A DNA stretch of 64,000 bases. Origin: Micromonospora sp. WMMD961. Its GTDB lineage: Bacteria > Actinomycetota > Actinomycetes > Mycobacteriales > Micromonosporaceae. The DNA is taken from positions 6,582,501 to 6,646,500 of the forward strand of contig NZ_JARUBJ010000002.1 in the NCBI RefSeq assembly GCF_029626145.1. Reading direction: 5' to 3'. Below the pieces are notes generated by a model. The model had not been told where the DNA came from. It searched no databases and was given only the letters and a program-made list of their open reading frames with translations. Positions 8,858 through 16,671 of this stretch are shown here, piece after piece. A program made the position numbers and the translations under genes. Numbering within the stretch: the first letter of the stretch is position 1; each line of letters starts with the position of its first letter.

Positions 8858-9703
8858 ATGCAGCGCGAGCAGCTCGCCGACTTCCTTCGGCACCGGCGCA
8901 AGGCCATCCGCCCGGCCGAGGTCGGCATCGCCGACGGCCCCCGCCGGCGCACCGCCGGCCTGCGCCGCGAGGAGGTCGCCATGCTCGCCGGCATGTCCGT
9001 CGACTACGTCGTCCGCCTCGAGCAGGGACGCAGCAGCCAGCCGTCGACCCAGCTGCTCGGTGCCCTGGCCCGGGCACTGCGCCTGACCGACGACGAGCGG
9101 AGCCACCTGTTCCACCTGGCCGGCCACCAGCCGCCGCCCGCCGACGGCATCGCCCGCCTGGCCCGGGCCGGCCTGGTCCGCCTGCTCGACCTGGTGGGCG
9201 ACACCCCAGCCATGGTCCTGTCCGACCTCGGCGAGATCCTGGCGCAGAACCGCATGTCGATCCTGCTCACCGGCGACCACAGCGGGCTGACCGGCGATCG
9301 CCGCTACGTCGCCTACCGCTACTTCACCGACCCGGTCATCCGCGACCTGCACGGCCCCGAGGAATGGCAGCGGCACGCCCGCCAGCAGGTCGCCGACCTG
9401 CGCGCGGTTGCCGGCCGGCGGGCCGGCGACCCGGCCGTGACCGGCCTGATCGAACGGTTGCGGGCTGCGAGCGACGACTTCCGGCGGCTGTGGGCCGAGC
9501 ACGAGGTGGCGGTACGCCGGGCCGACCGCAAGACGTTCGTACACCCGCGCGTGGGCCGCATCACGGTGGACTGCGAAACCCTGGTCACCCCGGACCTCGG
9601 CCAGCAGCTGCTGGTGCTGACCCCGGCCGACACCGAGGACCGGGAAAAGCTTGAGCTGCTGCGCGTGCTGGGGGTCGAGGAGTTTCCGGCCGTGCCTCAC
9701 TGA
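8858..9703 (+). CDS. XRE-family transcriptional regulator with MmyB-like ligand domain
   Basis: 281-aa regulator. The N-terminal helix-turn-helix (residues about 5-75: RRRTAGLRREEVAMLAGMS, then YVVRLEQGR) is followed by the MmyB/MltR-type C-terminal domain, which in this family has a PAS-like fold that binds small lipidic ligands. It is divergent from the aldo/keto reductase and probably regulates it from the shared 129-bp intergenic region. The ATG at 8858 gives the usual family N-terminus MQREQLADFLRHRR; the GGAGG at 8852 is unusually close to it, so translation may begin inefficiently or differently. Confidence 0.85.
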   Translation: MQREQLADFLRHRRKAIRPAEVGIADGPRRRTAGLRREEVAMLAGMSVDYVVRLEQGRSSQPSTQLLGALARALRLTDDERSHLFHLAGHQPPPADGIARLARAGLVRLLDLVGDTPAMVLSDLGEILAQNRMSILLTGDHSGLTGDRRYVAYRYFTDPVIRDLHGPEEWQRHARQQVADLRAVAGRRAGDPAVTGLIERLRAASDDFRRLWAEHEVAVRRADRKTFVHPRVGRITVDCETLVTPDLGQQLLVLTPADTEDREKLELLRVLGVEEFPAVPH

Positions 9704-9971
9704 CAGCGCCCGCGGTTCCCCCACACTCATGGCAAGGGACCAGCAGGAGAAGCGTTGGCCGAGGAGGCGGGGGACGCACCGGGCGATGACGCAGATCCCG
9801 TCTCGGGTTTGCTCATCGATCCGTCTCGCTGCGCCGGGCCAGCGATTCCCGGAAGCACGAGCGTTTACAGCCCCGGAAGTGTCCTCAGCGGGCAAGATCG
9901 ACCCGCTCACCATCTGCCCACAACCAGTCGCCATAGGTCGGACGCAGCCGGACCCGGCTAGATCGACGACA
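9704..9971. other. Intergenic interval with one doubtful small ORF
   Basis: Between the XRE gene and the tRNA-Tyr terminator. A TTG-initiated 68-codon frame at 9755-9961 has GGAGAAG upstream but resembles nothing and has no domain signal; I do not call it as a gene. Confidence 0.4.
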
Positions 9972-10009
9972 ACGGCCCCTGATCAGCATCTCTGCTGGTC
10001 AGGGGCCGT
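9972..10009 (-). terminator. Stem-loop terminator downstream of tRNA-Tyr
   Basis: ACGGCCCCTGATCAGCA and TGCTGGTCAGGGGCCGT form a 17-bp stem (one G-T wobble) with a 4-base loop, ten bases beyond the tRNA-Tyr 3' end on the minus strand. The placement fits a transcription terminator for the tRNA. Confidence 0.75.
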
Positions 10010-10018
10010 GTCTGCACC

Positions 10019-10102
10019 TGGTGGCGGGTAGAGGATTCGAACCTCTGAAGCTTTCGCGACGGATTTACAGTCCGCTCCCATTGGCCGCTCGGGCAACCCG
10101 CC
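10019..10102 (-). tRNA. tRNA-Tyr (anticodon GTA), CCA encoded
   Basis: A class II tRNA with a long variable arm: acceptor GGCGGGT/ACCCGCC, anticodon loop CT-GTA-AA, T-loop GTTCGAATC, discriminator A followed by genomic CCA. It is the only tRNA in the window with encoded CCA. Many AICEs use tRNA genes as integration sites, but this one is intact and the element instead uses yajQ 150 bp away. Confidence 0.95.
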
Positions 10103-10249
10103 AGGGCACCCCACCGCGTCGTAACGCGGCGGCGGAAGCAAGGATAGCGGCTCCCCCCGGCAGCGATGCAACCGGGTACGGTCAGGGGGTCGTGCCGCTG
10201 GTCGGCGGCCGACGGCAGGCCCAGACCGCCGGACAGCAGGAGCAGAAAC

Positions 10250-10744
10250 ATGGCAGCGAACCCGTCGTTCGACATCGTGAGCAAGGTTGACCGTCAGGAG
10301 GTCGACAACGCCCTTCGGCAGGCGGAGAAGGAGCTTGCGACGCGGTTCGACTTCCGCGGCACCGGCGCTGAGATCTCCTGGTCCGGCGAGGAGGCGATCG
10401 GCCTTCAGGCGGAGACCGAGGAGCGCGTTCGCGCCGCGCTGGACGTGTTCAAGGAGAAGCTCGTCAAGCGGAACATCTCCCTGAAGTCGCTGGATGCTGG
10501 GGAGCCGCGCCCGTCGGGCAAGATCTTCAAGATCGACTGCAAGGTGATCCAGGGCATCGAGACGGACAAGGCCAAGGCGATCAGCAAGAAGATCCGCGAA
10601 GAGGGCCCCAAGGGCGTGCAGGCGCAGATCCAGGGCGACCAGCTGCGGGTCACCGGCAAGAAGAGGGACGACCTCCAGGCGGTCATCTCGCTGCTCAAGG
10701 GCGAGGACTTCGGCGTCGCCCTCCAGTTCAACAACTACAGGTAA
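10250..10744 (+). CDS. yajQ: YajQ family nucleotide-binding protein; 3' end is an integration site
   Basis: 164-aa UPF0234/YajQ protein. It begins MAANPSFDIVSKVDRQEV, contains FDFRGTG, and ends ALQFNNYR, all typical, with two ferredoxin-like halves. Some YajQ homologues (Xanthomonas) bind c-di-GMP, so a link to the GGDEF-EAL protein in this window is possible but unproven. ATG 10250 follows AGGAG. The last seven codons overlap the left attachment core of an integrated element; the final Arg codon and stop (AGG TAA) appear element-derived, while the right copy reads CGG TAG, so integration preserves the protein sequence exactly. Confidence 0.93.
   Translation: MAANPSFDIVSKVDRQEVDNALRQAEKELATRFDFRGTGAEISWSGEEAIGLQAETEERVRAALDVFKEKLVKRNISLKSLDAGEPRPSGKIFKIDCKVIQGIETDKAKAISKKIREEGPKGVQAQIQGDQLRVTGKKRDDLQAVISLLKGEDFGVALQFNNYR
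10719..10738. repeat. Attachment core attL, in yajQ 3' end
   Basis: CCCTCCAGTTCAACAACTAC, identical to 24938-24957. Similarity continues for seven more bases with two mismatches (A/C then GGTA then A/G, G). It encodes the last residues of YajQ and marks the left junction of the element. Confidence 0.88.
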
Positions 10745-10843
10745 GGAAGACCCGGCCGGCCTGGTTATTGGGCCGGCCACGCCCTGCCACCTGGGCAAAC
10801 GTAGTCACTATTAGTCGTTGTCGGTCGGCAGCGATCGGCGTGC

Positions 10844-10865
10844 GACGGCCTGGCGACGGCCTGGC
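10844..10865. repeat. Left integrase arm-type repeat, two GACGGCCTGGC units
   Basis: Two perfect tandem copies of the 11-mer GACGGCCTGGC, 106 bp inside attL. The same pair (second unit with one change) occurs at 24877-24898, 40 bp inside attR. In the excised circle both would flank attP, the arrangement expected for integrase or excisionase arm sites. Confidence 0.6.
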
Positions 10866-11014
10866 CGAGTCCCCTGGCAGCTCCCGACCGTTGGTCGAGC
10901 TGCGATGGCATCTGCGGCATGCGTCGCTTCGTTGACAAGAAAGATCGTCTCCACGTCTTTCAATCCGTACGCATGTTCGACAGTATTGACTGTACCAACT
11001 CAGGGAGTGTGGTC

Positions 11015-11770
11015 ATGGCAGACAAGAGCGCCATCGAGTGGACCGAAGCAACCTGGAACCCAACGACAGGTTGCGACCGAATCTCCGCCGGCTGCGACAA
11101 CTGCTACGCCCTCAACCTCGCGAAGCGCCTGAAGGCAATGGGGTCAGCCAAGTACCAGAACGACGGCGACCCACGCACCTCTGGACCCGGCTTCGGCGTC
11201 ACGATCCACCAAGACGCCCTGAGCATCCCCCACCGCTGGCGTGAACCTCGGACAGTCTTCGTCAACTCCATGAGTGACCTGTTCCACGCTCGCGTGCCGC
11301 TGGACTACGTGCGTCAGGTGTTCGACGTCATGGCAGACACCCCACGGCACACCTACCAGGTGCTCACCAAGCGGGCATCCCGGCTGGCAAAAGTCGCCAG
11401 CCATCTCGATTGGCCGTCGAACGTGTGGATGGGCGTCAGCGTCGAAACGGAGCACGAGCTCCCACGCGTCGACCACCTCCGCGCCGTCCCGGCGGCAGTG
11501 CGGTTCATCTCCGCCGAACCACTACTCGGCCCCCTCGACAGCGTTGACCTAGCCGGCATCCACTGGCTGATTGCTGGCGGCGAGTCCGGGCAGGGCGCCC
11601 GCCCCGTCGATCCTGCATGGGTCCGAGCCCTCCGGAGCCAGTGTGTTGACGCAGGGACGGCCTTCTTCTTCAAGCAGTGGGGCGGAAGGACACCGAAGGC
11701 AGGTGGCCGGATGCTGGACGGTCGGACGTGGGATGAGATGCCATCGCGGGAGCTTACGCCGGTTCTATGA
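11015..11770 (+). CDS. DUF5131 (phage Gp37/Gp68 family) three-Cys-motif protein
   Basis: 251-aa protein. The family start IEWTEATWNPTTGC is followed by C-x6-C-x2-C (CDRISAGCDNCYA), the three-Cys cluster that gives the family its name, spaced like but not identical to a radical-SAM iron-sulfur site. Later TIM-barrel-like strands read WMGVSVE, RFISAEPLLGPL and WLIAGGESG, ending FFFKQWGG. Family members occur on phages and mobile elements next to TcmP; here tcmP is convergent and the 3' ends overlap by 17 bp. Activity is undescribed to my knowledge; an Fe-S radical enzyme acting on nucleic acid or nucleotide is inference. ATG 11015 follows AGGGAG. Confidence 0.85.
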   Translation: MADKSAIEWTEATWNPTTGCDRISAGCDNCYALNLAKRLKAMGSAKYQNDGDPRTSGPGFGVTIHQDALSIPHRWREPRTVFVNSMSDLFHARVPLDYVRQVFDVMADTPRHTYQVLTKRASRLAKVASHLDWPSNVWMGVSVETEHELPRVDHLRAVPAAVRFISAEPLLGPLDSVDLAGIHWLIAGGESGQGARPVDPAWVRALRSQCVDAGTAFFFKQWGGRTPKAGGRMLDGRTWDEMPSRELTPVL

Positions 11771-12881
11771 GCTCTTGGAGCAGCTTCTTCTTGCCCCTAG
11801 GGCTGGTCCTAGTGACATCCGGGTAAAGCCGTGTCCACGCCTTTCGTAGGTGGGTCTGGCGGGCCTGACCGGCAGCCTTCCCATAGACCTCGCTGTAACG
11901 CTTGCTGATCGCGACGGGCTTGCCCTCTCCTAGCAACCGACGCAGGTTCTGTTCGATCTCATTGATCCAGCCGTTTTCCAACGCCTGCTCACTTGCCAGG
12001 AACGTCGCCTCGTCCGCGAATAAGGTGTCAGCGTTCTCCAGGTCGTACACGGCTTTGCGCCACTGAGCAAGGCCAAGCGACAGGGCTTCGGCGAACTCGG
12101 TGAACCCGTCGCGGTGGCGAGTAAGGAACACAAGGTAGTAGACGGGCTTGTGGTGGGCACGGTTACGAACGGGAGTCACGCACCAGCTGCATCGTTGATC
12201 GGTAGCTAGACGCCTCGTGTACTCGACCACCACCGCCTCCTCAGCACGCACCCTGTCCTCGCCGTGATCCAGCCAGACCTTCTGCCACCAGTCACCACCA
12301 CACGCTGCATCCATCCGGGCAAGGGTCGCCGGCGTGCCAGGGCTGTCCTTGGTGCTTGTAAGTAGTCCAGCCACCCTCCGCAGACCAACCGCACTGAAGT
12401 TGATCAGCATCTCGGTAGCTGGAGGCTGCGACGGCCGTTGAGCGAACACCTGCGCTGCCTTCTGGAACGGGATCATGACCCCGAACGGATCAAGATAGAC
12501 CAGCGCAGGGATGCCCTTGACCAAGGTCAGCAGATCGTCAAGGTGATCTTCAATGCTGCCCGGGAAAACCTGCATGGGCAACTCCGCCCCCTCGGCCGCG
12601 ATGACCTGCCGAAGCCTTGCCAGTGACTGTGGGTGACTCTCAACGAAGTAGCACTCCAACTGCCGGTTGATAGCTTGAAGCTCGCGCGCTTTACGGAGCA
12701 GCAGCGCAGGTGAAGCCTCATCTCCGTTGTCGTACCGCCCCTCCCCCGCATATCCATCGACAATCGCAACCCTGTGACCAGGGGAGTACAGGCCGGTTTT
12801 TCCAACGAACGGGCTGACGTACTTGTCGATGATGGCGTGTTTTAAGATCGCCGCCGGCTTTTTGCCTTCGAAGAAGCCCAT
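11754..12881 (-). CDS. tcmP: Three-Cys-motif partner protein TcmP, methyltransferase-like
   Basis: 375-aa protein. The N-terminal half looks like a Rossmann methyltransferase: VAIVDGYAGEG (glycine loop), ECYFVES with an acidic residue at the end of strand 2, and VYLDPFGV in the place of a DPPY-type motif. The C-terminal third, with ISKRYSEVYGKAAGQARQTHL, could be a winged helix. TcmP homologues pair with three-Cys (DUF5131) proteins, as here across the convergent 17-bp overlap. Start ATG 12881 (MGFFEGKKPAAILKHAI) is the family-typical N-terminus. G+C is below that of flanking chromosome. Substrate unknown; a nucleic-acid modifying pair is inference. Confidence 0.82.
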   Translation of the reverse strand: MGFFEGKKPAAILKHAIIDKYVSPFVGKTGLYSPGHRVAIVDGYAGEGRYDNGDEASPALLLRKARELQAINRQLECYFVESHPQSLARLRQVIAAEGAELPMQVFPGSIEDHLDDLLTLVKGIPALVYLDPFGVMIPFQKAAQVFAQRPSQPPATEMLINFSAVGLRRVAGLLTSTKDSPGTPATLARMDAACGGDWWQKVWLDHGEDRVRAEEAVVVEYTRRLATDQRCSWCVTPVRNRAHHKPVYYLVFLTRHRDGFTEFAEALSLGLAQWRKAVYDLENADTLFADEATFLASEQALENGWINEIEQNLRRLLGEGKPVAISKRYSEVYGKAAGQARQTHLRKAWTRLYPDVTRTSPRGKKKLLQELIEPA

Positions 12882-13174
12882 GTGTCCCCCTTGGCCCCTG
12901 CCTGCCAGCTCACCCATAGCAAGCAGTCGATGTCAGGCAGTCATTATGATCTACTGGCGTAGATCCGATGCACCCTCATGCAGGCAGACCTTCTGTCAGG
13001 TGGACGACAGTACGATCTTGCGCTGCCACCCTCTCGCGGCAACTCGCGATCTCACGCCCCATGCCCTTGTTGGACCTTGGCGAACCGGCATATGGCACGT
13101 AGATCGCACGGACCAACGACAGCAGGTAGCGCGGGTCGCTACAGCTGCGGTCGGTCCCGTGCGACACTCAGTTG

Positions 13175-13615
13175 ATGGATCTCGGTCCCATCGACAAGCG
13201 CCCCGAAGCGCTTCTCGCCATGCTAGAAAAGCTGCTTGCCGGCGGCCATCCTGCGACCTTCACTTACTTCGGCCACTCTGCGGCGATCTTGCCGTTAGAC
13301 CGGCTTCGAGCCGGGCAGCCCTTGTTCGTCGAGGGCCAAGACGCATTCGTCACGCTTTCGATCGAGATGTATGAGTCGCTCATGGAAACGCTCGATGTGT
13401 TGAGCGACCCCGGCGCTGTAGCTTCGATCAAGGAGGCGGACGCTTCTACCGAAGAGGATCTGAGCCTAGAAGAGATGCGCCGCTTGCTTGCGGAGCGTGA
13501 CGGAACGAGAAGTTCACGGTTGCCTTTGCGCCGACCGCCAGTCGTGAACTCTCTTCACCCAAGATTCCACGTCGCGCAGCTGACGCCGTCCTTATGTTCA
13601 TCTCGGGACCGCTAG
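13175..13615 (+). CDS. Phd/YefM-type antitoxin, C-terminus probably altered by frameshift
   Basis: 146-aa frame beginning ATG 13175 (a TTG sits directly before it). Residues about 35-110 read like a Phd/YefM antitoxin: AAILPLDRLRAG, then VTLSIEMYESLMETLDVLSDP and SIKEAD, ending near EEMRRLLAERD. The N-terminal part (IDKRPEALLAMLEKLLAGG) takes the place of the usual DNA-binding segment. Beyond residue 110 the sequence is Arg/Pro/Ser-rich and overlaps the RelE frame, which suggests an indel near 13500 has extended this protein past its natural end. It would bind and silence the adjacent toxin and repress the operon. Confidence 0.6.
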   Translation: MDLGPIDKRPEALLAMLEKLLAGGHPATFTYFGHSAAILPLDRLRAGQPLFVEGQDAFVTLSIEMYESLMETLDVLSDPGAVASIKEADASTEEDLSLEEMRRLLAERDGTRSSRLPLRRPPVVNSLHPRFHVAQLTPSLCSSRDR

Positions 13616-13779
13616 CTGAGTCGCCGTGGCGCGTCGGCAAACCGCTCGTAGGAACCCTCGCTGGCACCTATAGCGCTCGCCGAGAAGACTTCCGCATTCT
13701 CTACACCATTGACTTCGACGCGCGGAAGGTACGCATCATCTCCGTCTCTCACCGATCTGACGTCTACCGCCCTCGTTAG
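13501..13779 (+). pseudogene. RelE/ParE-type toxin lacking a start codon
   Basis: Reading codons from 13501 gives a full RelE-like protein: EKFTVAFAPTASREL, then SGPLAESPWRVGKPL, YSARREDFRILYTID, and the C-terminal SHRSDVYRPR. No ATG, GTG, TTG or CTG occurs in this frame between the upstream TGA at 13498 and the ATG at 13594, which is too late and would remove the N-terminal helices. A GTG at 13497 overlapping the antitoxin would reach this frame if one base (for example C13506) were removed. Most simply, a one-base insertion has disarmed the toxin; a sequencing error or unusual initiation are alternatives. Confidence 0.6.
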
Positions 13780-13782
13780 TGA

Positions 13783-14390
13783 CCATCCCGTCTGCCGTCG
13801 ACCCGCCCCGCTGGGGAGCGGGCCGCCGACCGGCCCGCCACGTCAAGACGGCCTTGACGCACGTTCGGACGCTGGCGGGCCGGGTGGTGGTCTGCTCGGC
13901 TCGCCCGGGTCGTCGGCTGGCGGGATGGTCCTGCGCCACCACCCATGGACCGCGACCCGCCGACGGACCCCCGGCCATCTCGGAGTCGTTGCGCCCCCGC
14001 CGGAGGCGCGGTAACCGCCACCGACCCGCCCGCCCCGATCCGCTGCGCGGACCCGGCGTGCCCTTTCCTGCGCCGCGCCGATCGGGCGCGGCCCGGCCGG
14101 CTGCCGGCCCACGACCTCAACCACTCTCGCCGCTACCGTCTGCGGCGGCCCCCGGGCCTCCCGCCCTCCGCGCCAGCCGCCGGGCGTTCTGCGCGTCCGG
14201 AGTTGGAGCGCCAGCGGAGCGACGGATGCGCGCCCAGGCGGCGGCGCGTGCGGCCCGTCTAGGGCCGCCTTGAAGACGTACAGAAACTTTGAACACATCG
14301 GCCGGCAGCCGGCGGTGTCCCGTCACGGCTGATGCTTGACACTCGCGTCCCACCACACGCTTGACGGCTGCTGTGTGCAGCGGGTGAGGG
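13783..14390. other. Very G+C-rich interval without a supported gene
   Basis: Open frames in several phases here are all Arg/Pro/Gly/Ala-rich with no ribosome site or family motif, as expected for random high-GC sequence. Several short inverted GGCCGG-type arms are present. From about 14270 the base composition drops. I see no gene, tRNA or clear terminator. Confidence 0.5.
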
Positions 14391-14975
14391 CTAGCGCGTC
14401 GGGTCGGTAACGAGCATCGGCGAGCACTCGGCCAGCTCGCTGAGTACCTCGGCCGTCGTGGTGGCCTTCATGCGGTCCAGCTCGTTTGCGGTGATCCCGA
14501 CGACAGTCAGGAACCGCGCTGAGCCGTGCGGGGAGTTGATGGGCGGCAGTTCAGGGTCGGCAACGAAGGTCAGTGCGCGGAGCCGGGTATTCGCCTGTCC
14601 GGTGATCGGGCCGCCCGGGTCCATGCGATGGCCTTCGGCGAAGGGCTTGCCACTGGTGAACACGTAGTCGGCCAGTCGTTCGAGCAGACGCAGGGACCAC
14701 GCGGGCGGCTCGTCCGCGTCCCTGGGGACCCTCATTGTCAGCTCGTATCCCCAACCGCTGACGTCCGGATCGTCGCTGCTCTTGGAGAACAGCTCGGTCA
14801 TCCCGAACGTAACCAGCAGCCATTGGCCGGCGGACCGGTACGCGCTCAAGCCGTAGAGGCCCTGTCCTGGGAGGCTGTTCGTCCCCCAGTGCAGCGGATT
14901 TTGATCACCCGCTCTGGTTGCAACTGCCGCCTCAATCGCCGCCCAGCCGGGAGCCTCATCTGCAACCTTCACCAT
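14391..14975 (-). CDS. Suppressor-of-fused (SUFU) domain protein, immunity-like
   Basis: 194-aa protein matching the bacterial SUFU family from end to end: the NPLHWGT segment, GQGLYGLSAYRSAGQWLLVT, FGMTELFSKSSDDPDVSG, WGYELTMRV, LLERLADYVF, and the final CSPMLVTDPTR. Bacterial SUFU proteins are widely found as immunity proteins beside polymorphic toxins. No toxin gene is adjacent here, so this may be an orphan immunity gene carried as protective cargo of the element. Cytosolic, no signal peptide. The specific toxin, if any, cannot be named. Confidence 0.83.
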   Translation of the reverse strand: MVKVADEAPGWAAIEAAVATRAGDQNPLHWGTNSLPGQGLYGLSAYRSAGQWLLVTFGMTELFSKSSDDPDVSGWGYELTMRVPRDADEPPAWSLRLLERLADYVFTSGKPFAEGHRMDPGGPITGQANTRLRALTFVADPELPPINSPHGSARFLTVVGITANELDRMKATTTAEVLSELAECSPMLVTDPTR

Positions 14976-15102
14976 GAGCTCCCTCGCTACAGCTTCGCCA
15001 CCTTGATTACCTGGCGTAGCTAGGCTAGATCAACTGTCAAGCATGTGCCGGGACGGATCTGTCGAGCATGTGGTGGGACTAGACACGCCGGCAGCCGGCG
15101 GC

Positions 15103-15726
15103 TCACCCGAGTGCCGGAACTCCCCTGGCCGCCCGGTCCCCGTCGAGTTTCCTGCTCACGGCGGGCCAGTCTTCGCTCGTGACGCTGTAGTAGATCGAAT
15201 GCCGGACGTGGCCGTCGCGCAGGATGCGGTGGTTGCGGAAGATGCCTTCTTCGGTTGCGCCTAGGCCCTTAATGGCCTGTTGGGATCTGGTGTTGCGGCT
15301 GTCGGTCTTGAAGGCCACCCGGATGGCCCCTAGGTCGTTGAAGGCGTGGCGCATGAGCAGGTGTGATGCTTCGCGGATGGCGCCGGTACGCCAGTAGCTC
15401 GGCGTCAGCCAAGCCCACCCGATCTCCAGGCTGTGGTGGTTCGGTGAAATGTCGATGTAGCTAATGCTCCCGACAGCCTTGCCCGTGGTGAGGTCAACGA
15501 TGGCGAAGGGCAGCCGGTCGCCTCTCTGCTGCTCGTCAAGTGCTTCCTGGATAAGCACGGCCACCGGTTCCTGGTCTGCCGGTGTCGCCTCGTCCAGGTA
15601 AGCCCAAACCTGATCGTGGCTCGCCGCTTCGGTGAGATCGCCGAGATGCCTCATCGACAGGGGCTCAAGGCGGACGATGCTGCCGCGCAGCTCGACCGGC
15701 CTGACCGTCATCGGCTCTGGCCTCAT
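15103..15726 (-). CDS. GNAT family N-acetyltransferase (RimJ/RimL-like)
   Basis: 207-aa acetyltransferase. VELRGSIVRLEPLSMRHLGDL is the usual RimJ/RimL-like start; SLEIGWAWLTPSYWRTGAIREA holds the acetyl-CoA-binding motif A, and RVAFKTDSRNTRSQQAIKGLGATEEG the C-terminal motif B. Its ATG overlaps the stop of the upstream GntR gene by four bases (ATGA), so it is translationally coupled to the repressor. Acceptor unknown: a protein N-terminus, an antibiotic or a small amine are all possible. Confidence 0.85.
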   Translation of the reverse strand: MRPEPMTVRPVELRGSIVRLEPLSMRHLGDLTEAASHDQVWAYLDEATPADQEPVAVLIQEALDEQQRGDRLPFAIVDLTTGKAVGSISYIDISPNHHSLEIGWAWLTPSYWRTGAIREASHLLMRHAFNDLGAIRVAFKTDSRNTRSQQAIKGLGATEEGIFRNHRILRDGHVRHSIYYSVTSEDWPAVSRKLDGDRAARGVPALG

Positions 15727-16526
15727 TCGGCAGACACCTCGTAGACCAGGATGTGCTTGTCACCGGCAAGAAGCTGATCGAAGGCTTCCAGCGGTGTGTC
15801 GTCCTCGTCGTAGGCGATCCGCACGGCTCGGACCACGCATACGCCGGGATCGAGCTTGAGGGCGGTGCTTTCTTGCGGTGTTGGCATCCGGAAGCTCAGC
15901 TCGTCGATGTAGTACGAGATGGGCTTGCCGTGTACCCGCTCCAGCACTGCCAGCACGCCCTCTTCGACCGGCTGTGGCTGTGCGATGGCGGTGTCCTTGA
16001 CCAACTCGTGCCGGTAGTAGCTGTCGCCGAGTTGGTAGGGCTCCTCGTCGACGAGCATGACACGACGACGGACGAGCACCGGAGCGCCCTCAGGCATGGA
16101 TAGCCAGCGAGCCACCTCCGCTGTGGCCGACGCAGGGCTGACGTCAAGGATGTCTTGCCGTCCAATTCTCCCTTGCCGGGCAACTTCGGCATTGAACGTC
16201 GCCGCATGGTTCTCAGCGCGACGTGCGCGCCGGTCCTGGTCCATCGCAAGAACCTGGAGCGGCCGGGCCTTCCTCACGTAGGTCCCCTGGCCCTGGCCCG
16301 ACCCGATCAGCCCTTGCGATTTGAGCGCCGAAAGCGCCAGACGCACCGTCGTACGGGAGGCGTTGAACCGGTCGGCTAGCTCCCGCTCTGCGGGCAGCCG
16401 TTCTCCGGGCGAAAACTCGCCCCGCTGGATTGCGTCGCGCAGCGTATTCGCTAGAGCTACATGGATCGGCTCGCCGGCCGCTGTATCAGGCATCGGGGCA
16501 CCCGGCCCTGGCTGTGTCCATGCCAC
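15723..16526 (-). CDS. GntR/HutC-family repressor of the element
   Basis: 267 aa. An N-terminal GntR winged helix (about 20-85: LRDAIQRGEFSPGERLPAER, then RTTVRLALSALKSQGLI) is followed by a UTRA ligand-binding domain (about 105-260, including EEPYQLGDSYYR). In AICEs such as pSAM2 the related KorSA represses the transfer and replication genes. It is divergent from the element's main operon, with two CTTGGTA-type palindromes in the 145-bp space between them, which are its probable operators. The start is either GTG 16526 or ATG 16493; neither has a strong ribosome site, consistent with low expression. Confidence 0.85.
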   Translation of the reverse strand: MAWTQPGPGAPMPDTAAGEPIHVALANTLRDAIQRGEFSPGERLPAERELADRFNASRTTVRLALSALKSQGLIGSGQGQGTYVRKARPLQVLAMDQDRRARRAENHAATFNAEVARQGRIGRQDILDVSPASATAEVARWLSMPEGAPVLVRRRVMLVDEEPYQLGDSYYRHELVKDTAIAQPQPVEEGVLAVLERVHGKPISYYIDELSFRMPTPQESTALKLDPGVCVVRAVRIAYDEDDTPLEAFDQLLAGDKHILVYEVSAE

Positions 16527-16537
16527 CAGTCTAGAAC

Positions 16538-16553
16538 CTTGGTACGGACCAAG
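16538..16553. promoter_or_regulatory. Palindromic operator candidate 1 for the GntR repressor
   Basis: CTTGGTACGGACCAAG, an inverted repeat with 6-bp arms, 11 bp upstream of the repressor start. It matches operator 2 at 12 or more of 16 positions; centres are 46 bp apart. Confidence 0.68.
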
Positions 16554-16583
16554 CCTTGACCGTGGGGTGTGTCACGTGGTCTC

Positions 16584-16599
16584 CTTGGTATGTACCAAG
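16584..16599. promoter_or_regulatory. Palindromic operator candidate 2 for the GntR repressor
   Basis: CTTGGTATGTACCAAG, a perfect palindrome (7-bp arms, 2-bp centre) of the HutC-type GT-N-TA-N-AC class, 73 bp upstream of the first rightward gene. Position between divergent genes suggests control in both directions. Confidence 0.72.
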
Positions 16600-16671
16600 T
16601 GGGCCACCCAAGGTTCCCGGTACGACAGGTTAAGCCCACGAGGGGCTGACCTACGACCCAGGAGGTTTGTT

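Noticed and set aside
9755..9961. 68-codon TTG-initiated frame
   Set aside because: Although GGAGAAG precedes it, the product has no recognisable feature and lies between a gene end and a tRNA terminator.
10019..10102. tRNA-Tyr as the AICE attachment site
   Set aside because: The tRNA is complete, and no fragment of it recurs at the far end; the duplicated core is in yajQ.
13783..14273. Overlapping 100-165-codon frames in several phases
   Set aside because: No start signals, no family motifs, and similar frames occur on both strands, as expected for very G+C-rich non-coding DNA.
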